Shown: positions 58,290 through 64,000 of the stretch, in pieces
How the letters are laid out: every line of letters starts with the position of its first letter
Numbering within the stretch: position 1 is the stretch's first letter
Assembly (NCBI GenBank): GCA_035764005.1
Contig: DASTZZ010000055.1
Location: 96,810 to 160,809 of the forward strand
Direction: 5' to 3'
Source: Terriglobales bacterium
GTDB taxonomy: Bacteria > Acidobacteriota > Terriglobia > Terriglobales > Acidobacteriaceae
DNA: 64,000 nucleotides
The notes under the pieces: model-generated
The model's database searches: none
The model's input: only the letters and a program-made list of their open reading frames with translations
Told to the model about the DNA's origin: nothing
Position numbers and translations under genes: made by a program

Positions 58290-58964
58290 TCAGGAGCGAA
58301 CCTCCATGCCGGCGAAGAGAAGGTTCATTACCGGATCAGCGGCTGCGGCGAGATCGTGCTCGCGTGTACCTAAGACCCAAGCGGTGGCTAATTCATCGAG
58401 AGCACCAAATAGGCAAGCGGCGGCAAGCTTATCGGAGACATCGCGCCGAATCTCGCCGGCAGCTTGCCCTTCGCGAATGATCTCGCGAATCAGGTCGAAG
58501 TATCCTTTCAGCTCGCGTTGGGAAAACTCAGCAAGAAACTTGGCGCTCTGGCGGAGTTCGGTCTGCAGCACGACTGCCAGGCTGCGGTTGCGGCCAAGCT
58601 CCCGCAGATGCAAGCGGGCGAGAACGCGCAATTTCATTCTGGGACTCGACGCCTGCTTCAGTTCCTGCTGCGCCAGACGATAGAAAGCTTGGAAAGCCCC
58701 ATCGAGCGCGGCCATGAGGATCTGCTCTTTGGACTTGAAATACAGATATACGGTGCCGTCAGCAACGTCTGCCCGCTCGGCAATATCGGAGACCCGGCTG
58801 CTGTGGAATCCTTTTTCGGCGATCACGTCGATGGCCGCCGAGAGAATCCGCTGATATTTATCGCCTCCGCGTGCTCCATTAGGCGAAATACGCGGGGAAA
58901 CTCGTCCCTGCTCTTGCGACCCAGCCTGTATTTTCGCCTTGCCCGCGTGCCTGGTTTGCGCCAT
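58290..58964 (-). CDS. TetR-family regulator, FadR-like
   Basis: A 224-residue repressor with an N-terminal helix-turn-helix (Val-Ser-Asp-Ile-Ala-Glu-Arg-Ala-Asp-Val-Ala-Asp-Gly-Thr-Val-Tyr-Leu-Tyr-Phe) after a basic tail of about 35 residues. The C-terminal domain resembles those that bind acyl-CoA. As it sits directly upstream of an acyl-CoA synthetase gene on the same strand, it probably represses that operon until fatty acids are present. No operator was identified with certainty. Confidence 0.88.
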   Translation of the reverse strand: MAQTRHAGKAKIQAGSQEQGRVSPRISPNGARGGDKYQRILSAAIDVIAEKGFHSSRVSDIAERADVADGTVYLYFKSKEQILMAALDGAFQAFYRLAQQELKQASSPRMKLRVLARLHLRELGRNRSLAVVLQTELRQSAKFLAEFSQRELKGYFDLIREIIREGQAAGEIRRDVSDKLAAACLFGALDELATAWVLGTREHDLAAAADPVMNLLFAGMEVRS

Positions 58965-59022
58965 GGTGGTACTGAAACTGCACTCTACTGGGTTTTTGCC
59001 GCGTGACGCAAGACACCAAGGG

Positions 59023-59052
59023 TTGACGCTCTAGCTCACCGGCGAGTAATCT
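59023..59052 (+). promoter_or_regulatory. Sigma-70-type promoter of the selenoprotein gene
   Basis: TTGACG (59023-59028) and TAATCT (59047-59052) with an 18-base spacer. The predicted start of transcription is about 20 bases before the ATG at 59080. It also lies just upstream of the divergent TetR gene. Confidence 0.5.
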
Positions 59053-59079
59053 GACTTGCTTTTATTGGGAGCAACTCAT

Positions 59080-59631
59080 ATGCGAACCAGGGCCATAGGC
59101 TCATTACTGACGGCAGCGCTGTTGCTCGGCACGATCTCGGCGATGGCGGCGGACCAGGCGTCAACGCCCGATCCGAAGGTCAAAGTCGGCGACACCGCGC
59201 CCGACTTCACGCTGCGCGATCAGAATGGGAAAGAAGTAAAACTCTCCGACTTCCACGGCAAAAAGAATGTCGTGCTCGCCTTCTACGTCTTCGCCTTTAC
59301 CGGCGGTTGAGAGAAGGAAATGAAAGCCTACCAGGATCAGCTGAAGACCCTGGAAGGCACAGACACCCAGGTTCTGGGTGTAAGCATGGACAGTCCATTC
59401 GCCAACAAAGCGTGGGCGCAGCAGATCGGCGTCACCTTCCCGCTGCTCAGTGATATGGGCGGCGATATCAGCAAGGAATACGGCGTCTACAACCCAAGCT
59501 ACAAAGCCGCGCGACGCGTGACTTACCTGATCGACAAAGATGGAAAGGTGGTCGAGATGCAGAAAGACCGCGACGCCATCGACCCGACCGAGGTCGTCAC
59601 CAGTTGCCAGCGTCGGCGAATGAAGGGCTGA
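59080..59631 (+). CDS. Predicted selenocysteine-containing peroxiredoxin, exported
   Basis: A thiol-peroxidase-type protein of 183 residues, read through an in-frame TGA at 59308-59310 (residue 77). A GGGAG ribosome binding site lies 8 bases before the ATG, and a signal peptide ends near Ala-Met-Ala-Ala. The peroxiredoxin start Gly-Asp-Thr-Ala-Pro-Asp-Phe-Thr-Leu is followed by Phe-Tyr-Val-Phe-Ala-Phe-Thr-Gly-Gly-UGA-Glu-Lys-Glu-Met, so the UGA replaces the peroxidatic Cys of the Thr-X-X-Cys motif. The frame, conserved domain and Ser-Met-Asp-Ser-Pro-Phe helix continue beyond. Cys176 could act as resolving cysteine. The alternative is a pseudogene from a single change of a Cys codon. Confidence 0.8.
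59308..59358 (+). other. SECIS-like hairpin downstream of UGA
   Basis: GCCUACCAGG (59326-59335) pairs with CCUGGAAGGC (59349-59358) in a 9-bp stem with one A-A mismatch. Two more pairs (U37-A47, C38-G46) would close a 7-base loop AGCUGAA, with G as its second base. The loop begins 28 bases after the UGA. This fits the layout of bacterial SECIS elements as generally described, but was not tested by folding software. Confidence 0.5.
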
Positions 59632-59893
59632 TCCTCACTAGTTCTTGACACATCAACGGCGGCAGTCCAGCATAGTGCCCAAATTCGGGAGATCACTGTG
59701 CTGGGTCGTCGCCGTTTTCTTCTTTGTTCTGCGACTATCGCTGTTCTGCGACTATCACTGCGACTTCTCGACTTTCCTCCAGCTTTGCGGAAGCGCGCGC
59801 AGTCACTGAATGCAATGACGACCTGCCGCTGTCTACGAAGTGTCCGGCCAGCTTTGACGAACTAAAGGCGCCTACTCGTAAAAAGGAGGTTCT

Positions 59894-60298
59894 ATGTCTG
59901 TCGCTGCAGGCAAAGAGGGCAATGGTGTTGTAAGTGTTCGAAGCCAGCATCCCTTCGCCGAGACCATGCAGAAGCTGGAGCGCACACTGACCAGCAAGGG
60001 AATGAAGATCTTCGCAACCATCGATCTCAGCGGCGAAGCCGTAGCCGCCGGCTTCCGTATGCCGCCGACGAAGCTCGTAATCTTCGGCAATCCCAAATTG
60101 GGAACTCCGGTGATGCTCGGTGCTCCTTCCACCGCGCTCGATCTTCCACAAAAGATCCTCGTGGGCGAGGATCCCGGGCGGCAAACCTGGCTTTCCTACA
60201 ATTCGCCTGCCTATCTTGCCAAGCGCCATTCCATTCCGGATGACCTGCTGCAAAACATCAGCGGAATCGAAGCTCTAGTGCAGGCAGTCGCGAATTGA
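59894..60298 (+). CDS. DUF302-family protein
   Basis: A 134-residue protein with the DUF302 layout: Thr-Met-Gln-Lys-Leu-Glu-Arg-Thr-Leu, Gly-Met-Lys-Ile-Phe-Ala-Thr-Ile-Asp, the central Leu-Val-Ile-Phe-Gly-Asn-Pro-Lys-Leu-Gly-Thr-Pro, and Leu-Pro-Gln-Lys-Ile-Leu-Val. The family is uncharacterised and often lies near redox or stress genes. An AAAAGGAGGT ribosome binding site precedes the ATG. No signal peptide is seen. The 262-base gap before it, after the peroxiredoxin, has no gene. Confidence 0.85.
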   Translation: MSVAAGKEGNGVVSVRSQHPFAETMQKLERTLTSKGMKIFATIDLSGEAVAAGFRMPPTKLVIFGNPKLGTPVMLGAPSTALDLPQKILVGEDPGRQTWLSYNSPAYLAKRHSIPDDLLQNISGIEALVQAVAN

Positions 60299-60471
60299 GG
60301 CTCGGATTTTGAAGGTCGAGTTGCTGTCCGGAATCGAACGATCCCCTGTTGATTCCGGTCAGGGCCATTCTCTGCACCCTCACTGAATCAATAACTTAGA
60401 AATGACGTCTCATGGACGAGGGCGTGCATTCAGTAGCTCGAATATTTGTCTTTAATCCTCCAAGGAGTCTC

Positions 60472-62991
60472 ATGGACAGCTTTCTCCAGGACATTCGTTT
60501 CGCGCTGCGCCAACTGACCAAGTCGCCAGCCTTCACGCTTACGGCGGTGGCAACGCTGGCGCTGGGCATCGGCGCGAACACGGCGATCTATAGCCTGCTC
60601 GATCAAGTCATGCTGCGCAGCTTGCCGGTGCAACATCCGGAACAGTTGGTGAGGCTGAACGCCACGGGCAGCGATCGCGGACGCACGAGCGCCTACGGAG
60701 GAAGCGACAAAGACTATTTCTCCTACCCGATGTACCGAGACATTCGCGACAAGAACACGGTGTTTAACGGCGTGCTCGCGACCGACCAGGTTCAAGTCGG
60801 CATACAGTGGCGCAACCAACCCGAACTCGTGAACGGCGAACTGGTTTCGGGAAACTACTTCGATGTTCTGGGCATAAAACCTGCGATCGGCCGGCTATTC
60901 GTGCAGTCCGATGATGAGGTGCAGGAGCGCAATCCCGTCGTCGTACTCAGCTTCGGATATTGGGAGCGACGCTTCGGTTCCGACCCGCGCGTCGTGAACG
61001 ACAGCATCCTCATCAATGGCCATCCGTTCACCGTAGTCGGCGTGGCTCCGCCGAACTTCAGGAGCATCGTCGTTGGCCAGGCGCCGGATGTCTTTACGCC
61101 AATGATGATGAAGCCGCAGATCACGCCGGGATGGAACGATCTCGACAATCGCCGCTCGCGCTGGCTCAACATCTTCGGTCGTCTCAAACCGGGAATCACA
61201 GCAGAACAGGCGCAGGTTGGGCTCGCGCCGCTCTGGCACTCAATCCGCGAAGACGAACTCAAGGCGATGCCGAACGCCACTCCGAAGTTCCGTCAGGGAT
61301 TCCTCGATAAATCGCATCTCGACCTGATTCCTTCCGCCACCGGCTTTTCGCCGGTTCGCGACCAAATTGGAACGCCGCTCCTCATTGTCATGGCCATGGT
61401 TGGCCTGGTGGTACTGATCGCATGCGCCAATATCGCTGGACTGCTGCTGGTGCGCGCTGTCGGACGTATTCGCGAGATGTCGGTTCGCTACGCTCTCGGA
61501 GCCTCGCGTATGCGCGTAGTGCAGCAACTGCTGATCGAGGGCGTTGTGCTGGGGCTTTCAGGCGGAATTCTCGGTATCGTACTCGCGCCGGTGATCGCTC
61601 AATTGTTGTTAAACAAGCTGTTCACCGATTCGGTCGGCCAGATTCCCTTCTCGTCGGGGCTCGATTCCCGGATTCTGCTGTTCAACTTCGGAGTGTCGAT
61701 TGCAGTCGGACTGCTCTTCAGCCTGGCTCCGGCGCTGCAGTTCTGGCGTCCCAATTTGGTCCAGACACTGAAAGAGCAGCTTACGACTTCGAGCGGCGGC
61801 CAGCTTCGTTTGCGCCGTGGCTTTGTTGCGGTGCAAATGGGACTCAGCCTCTTGCTGCTCTTCGGAGCGGGGCTGTTCGTACGCACGTTGCACAACCTGA
61901 AGAACGTGGACGTGGGCTTCGCTACCGATCATCTGGTCACGTTTGGAGTTGCGCCGGGCATGGCCGGATACCGGCCAGAGTTGAATCCTCAGCTCTACAA
62001 AACCATCGACGACAGGCTTTCAGCTCTTCCCGGCGTGCGCTCGGCTGCGGCAACCAGCGATCCCGAATTGGCCGGCAATGATGAGCGCAGCAGCATCGGC
62101 ATTCCGGGCTACACTCCGGGCGAGAACGAGCGAATGAATGTTGAGTGGGAGCAAATCAGCACAAAATATTTCGAGACGCTGAAGATCCCACTGGTCGCAG
62201 GCCGAGACATTACCGAACAGGACGGCACGGGCGCAAAGGTTGCGCTGGTGAATGAAAGCTTTGCCAAACGCTATTTCGGCGACGCACAGCGCGCGATCGG
62301 CCGCAATTTCGCTCGCGGGGGTGCTCCGGAGGACAAACCCGAATATCAGATTATCGGGGTCGTCAAAGACTCCAAGCATGGAACCCTGCGCTCGGAAATT
62401 CAGCCGACCGTCTTCGCTCCGTATTGGCAGCCGGACGTGAGGCGCGAGCTTGGCTTCATGCAGTTCTATATCCGCACATGGCAACCTCCGGATCAGGCGA
62501 TGAACACTGTGCGCAGCGCGATGCAGAACCTGGACTCCAAGCTTGTGCTGATATCCCTGCAGACCATGGATACGCAAATCGAGAGCGATGTCACCAACGA
62601 GAGCATCATCGCCTTTCTCGCCATCAGCTTTGGCATCCTCGCCAGCTTCCTCTCGGCGGTGGGACTCTACGGAGTGCTGTCGTTCTCCATTACGCAACGC
62701 ACGCGCGAGATTGGAATCCGCATGGCGCTTGGCGCTAGCCGCCGTTCCGTTGTGGGCATGATCATGCGCGAGGTGCTCTGGCTCGCGGGAATCAGCATCG
62801 TAGTTGCCGTTCCTGCAGCGATCCTGCTCGGCCGTTATCTCGGCAGCCAGCTCTACGGCGTGTCACACACAGATCCCTTCACGCTGGCTTGCGTTGTGGT
62901 GCTGGTAAGCCTCGTCGCGCTCATTGCGGCGACGATTCCCGCACGGCGCGCCGCAGGTGTGAATCCGACCAAGGCGCTGCGTTACGAATAG
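60472..62991 (+). CDS. Orphan MacB/FtsX-type ABC permease (second)
   Basis: An 839-residue permease from ATG 60472 (CAAGGAG ribosome binding site). It has the same plan as the gene at 45258-47690: N-terminal anchor, MacB-like periplasmic domain, FtsX helices near residues 300-420, and a repeat of the whole unit at 430-839. The end Arg-Arg-Ala-Ala-Gly-Val-Asn-Pro-Thr-Lys-Ala-Leu-Arg matches the family. No ATPase or membrane-fusion gene lies nearby. It is probably an efflux or mechanotransmission-type protein; the transported substance is unknown. Confidence 0.88.
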   Translation: MDSFLQDIRFALRQLTKSPAFTLTAVATLALGIGANTAIYSLLDQVMLRSLPVQHPEQLVRLNATGSDRGRTSAYGGSDKDYFSYPMYRDIRDKNTVFNGVLATDQVQVGIQWRNQPELVNGELVSGNYFDVLGIKPAIGRLFVQSDDEVQERNPVVVLSFGYWERRFGSDPRVVNDSILINGHPFTVVGVAPPNFRSIVVGQAPDVFTPMMMKPQITPGWNDLDNRRSRWLNIFGRLKPGITAEQAQVGLAPLWHSIREDELKAMPNATPKFRQGFLDKSHLDLIPSATGFSPVRDQIGTPLLIVMAMVGLVVLIACANIAGLLLVRAVGRIREMSVRYALGASRMRVVQQLLIEGVVLGLSGGILGIVLAPVIAQLLLNKLFTDSVGQIPFSSGLDSRILLFNFGVSIAVGLLFSLAPALQFWRPNLVQTLKEQLTTSSGGQLRLRRGFVAVQMGLSLLLLFGAGLFVRTLHNLKNVDVGFATDHLVTFGVAPGMAGYRPELNPQLYKTIDDRLSALPGVRSAAATSDPELAGNDERSSIGIPGYTPGENERMNVEWEQISTKYFETLKIPLVAGRDITEQDGTGAKVALVNESFAKRYFGDAQRAIGRNFARGGAPEDKPEYQIIGVVKDSKHGTLRSEIQPTVFAPYWQPDVRRELGFMQFYIRTWQPPDQAMNTVRSAMQNLDSKLVLISLQTMDTQIESDVTNESIIAFLAISFGILASFLSAVGLYGVLSFSITQRTREIGIRMALGASRRSVVGMIMREVLWLAGISIVVAVPAAILLGRYLGSQLYGVSHTDPFTLACVVVLVSLVALIAATIPARRAAGVNPTKALRYE

Positions 62992-63002
62992 CAGCTTTTT
63001 TC

Positions 63003-63131
63003 TGTCATTCCGAACGGATGCTCACGCGCGCTGTTCGCGGGGGCAGGAGTGAGGAATCCCTACGAACTTCTAGGTTGCGTGATTGGCAACTGCAGGGATT
63101 CCTCACGCCAACGTCAGGCGTTCGGAATGAC
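63003..63131. repeat. GTCATTCCGAA-family element (copy 6)
   Basis: TGTCATTCCGAACGGATGC...GTGAGGAATCCCTACGAAC on the left and GCAGGGATTCCTCACGCC...GTTCGGAATGACG on the right. It starts 12 bases after the permease stop and lies before the cytochrome gene. Confidence 0.87.
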
Positions 63132-63203
63132 GATCGCTGAGCTTCAACATTCTTCACAGAGAACGCTCAAGTTTCTGCGCCTCACCCACTACAATGCTGA
63201 GCC

Positions 63204-63782
63204 ATGCGACCCTCACGCTTTCCTGCATTTCTGCTCGGATTGATTATTGGCCTGATCATCATCCCAATCACCGTGTACTGTTATTTCCGTTTTGGTTACG
63301 CGCCAGTCGCGACCGGTGCTCCAGCAATGCCGTTCGAAAAGAAGTTCGCAAAGATGGGCCTGCACGGCAGGATGGATAAGGAATATCCGCGGACGGTTGC
63401 GATTCAACCCACTGCCGAGAACTACATGGCGGGCGCGCACATTTATCGCGAGCACTGCGCCGTGTGCCACGGCATCGGCGGAGGAAACCCAAGCTCAGTG
63501 GCAAAGGGCATGTATCCACGTCCGCCACAGTTGATCGATCCAAAGCACGGTGTAACCGACGATCCACCCGGCGAGACCTATTGGAAAGTTGAAAATGGAA
63601 TTCGCATGACCGGCATGCCGTCGTTCCAACAGTCACTCAGTCAAACGCAGATGTGGCAGGTGAGCCTCATGCTCGCGAATCTCGATAAAGTCCCGCCCGA
63701 CGTCACGCTGTTACTCAATCAGCCTTTGCCGACAGATCAACCTGCAGCAGCGCCGGCAAGCTCAACCGCCGCGAAGCGTTAA
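63204..63782 (+). CDS. Membrane-anchored class I c-type cytochrome
   Basis: A 192-residue protein with an N-terminal hydrophobic anchor (residues about 8-26). Heme attaches at Cys85-Ala-Val-Cys88-His89; Met138 in RMTGMPSF is the probable second iron ligand. A Pro/Ala-rich tail of about 25 residues ends it. It should carry electrons in the periplasm. The start is ATG 63204 with no strong ribosome binding site. The next element begins within its stop codon region. Confidence 0.9.
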   Translation: MRPSRFPAFLLGLIIGLIIIPITVYCYFRFGYAPVATGAPAMPFEKKFAKMGLHGRMDKEYPRTVAIQPTAENYMAGAHIYREHCAVCHGIGGGNPSSVAKGMYPRPPQLIDPKHGVTDDPPGETYWKVENGIRMTGMPSFQQSLSQTQMWQVSLMLANLDKVPPDVTLLLNQPLPTDQPAAAPASSTAAKR

Positions 63783-63838
63783 CGGAACCGGCGCCGGTAG
63801 GCGGTGGGTCGGAGATGGCCGGATGGCCAGCTCCGAGT
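63781..63838. repeat. AACAGAACC palindromic element (copy 3)
   Basis: AACGGAACCGGCGCCGGTAG, GGTGGGTCGGAGATGGCC, then GGATGGCCAGCTCCGAG. It overlaps the last bases of the cytochrome stop codon. Compare 17959-18020 and 33586-33648. Confidence 0.75.
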
Positions 63839-63953
63839 TTGTCGAGGGCGAAAGGTCTCCGCATCCGGAGCCCACGAAATCGCTGCCCCGCACGCGCAGC
63901 TCGCAAATGCTTTACATTAGTCGTTTGCCATTTTCACAACGGAGAGAAACTGC

Positions 63954-64000
63954 ATGGCTCGTCAGCCCGGGACTTACGCCACCTTCGACACCAGCATGGG
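63954..64000 (+). CDS. Cyclophilin-type peptidyl-prolyl isomerase (start only)
   Basis: Fifteen full codons and two bases are visible, reading Met-Ala-Arg-Gln-Pro-Gly-Thr-Tyr-Ala-Thr-Phe-Asp-Thr-Ser-Met. This matches the beginning of cyclophilin-type isomerases, which continue with Gly-Thr-Ile. A GGAGAG ribosome binding site is 7 bases upstream. The remaining gene is beyond the window, so the call rests on few residues. Confidence 0.5.
   Translation, partial: MARQPGTYATFDTSM

Noticed and set aside
59735..60253. 172-codon minus-strand frame over the DUF302 gene
   Set aside because: The plus strand has a strong ribosome binding site and a known domain; the antisense frame has neither.

Overview
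The window looks like a chromosomal segment of a soil-type Acidobacteriota, probably class Terriglobia. The reasons are the moderately high GC by eye, two orphan MacB/FtsX-type permeases of the kind that is expanded in acidobacteria, many secreted proteins of unknown function, and intergenic gaps filled with palindromic repeats. This assignment rests on gene content, not on a marker gene. No rRNA, tRNA, CRISPR array, transposase or phage module was recognised. Most genes are housekeeping or envelope genes in short, often translationally coupled groups.

Layout. 1-5.4 kb: end of an M61 peptidase, plsC, a saccharopine-dehydrogenase-like gene, a 54-residue zinc ribbon, a cupin, YidB, purQ and a TPR protein. 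5.7-14.7 kb: secreted TPR and Thr/Gly/Ser-rich proteins, then an Omp85 protein and TamB, a pair for outer-membrane assembly. 14.8-19.7 kb: a serine-protease-like lipoprotein, a frameshifted redoxin, a SYLF protein, a DoxX-like protein and a divergent ECF sigma factor. 19.9-34.6 kb: an enolase-superfamily enzyme, nth, an RNB exoribonuclease, a sulfurtransferase, glutaredoxin, yggS, a POT/MFS transporter, an M48 protease, a PCYCGC protein, yvcK and a class A beta-lactamase-like protein. 34.7-42.9 kb: an FRG-domain protein, then three genes that fit the late steps of reductive pyrimidine breakdown (amidohydrolase, aminotransferase, NCS1 permease), then recG with two large in-frame insertions. 43.6-47.7 kb: aldolase, fumarylacetoacetate-hydrolase family protein and an orphan permease. 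47.7-48.8 kb: a gene-poor repeat region. 48.8-52.8 kb: a Tat-exported molybdenum hydroxylase operon (FeS, Mo and FAD subunits) ending in a 76-residue Cys-rich protein. 52.9-64 kb: DUF1326 protein, phosphoesterase lipoprotein, stand-alone 5'-3' exonuclease, acyl-CoA synthetase with its TetR regulator, a predicted selenocysteine peroxiredoxin, a DUF302 protein, a second orphan permease, cytochrome c and the start of a cyclophilin.

The most notable items are these. (1) A secreted peroxiredoxin at 59080-59631 has an in-frame UGA exactly where the peroxidatic cysteine should be (Thr-Gly-Gly-UGA), with a SECIS-like hairpin just downstream and a good promoter and ribosome binding site. It reads as a selenoprotein. 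(2) Several families of dispersed palindromic elements recur in the gaps. At least one has entered coding DNA, lengthening RecG in two places and probably supplying the C-terminus of the SYLF protein. (3) A small Cys-rich protein is translationally coupled to the molybdenum hydroxylase operon. (4) A hairpin masks the ribosome binding site of the phosphoesterase lipoprotein.
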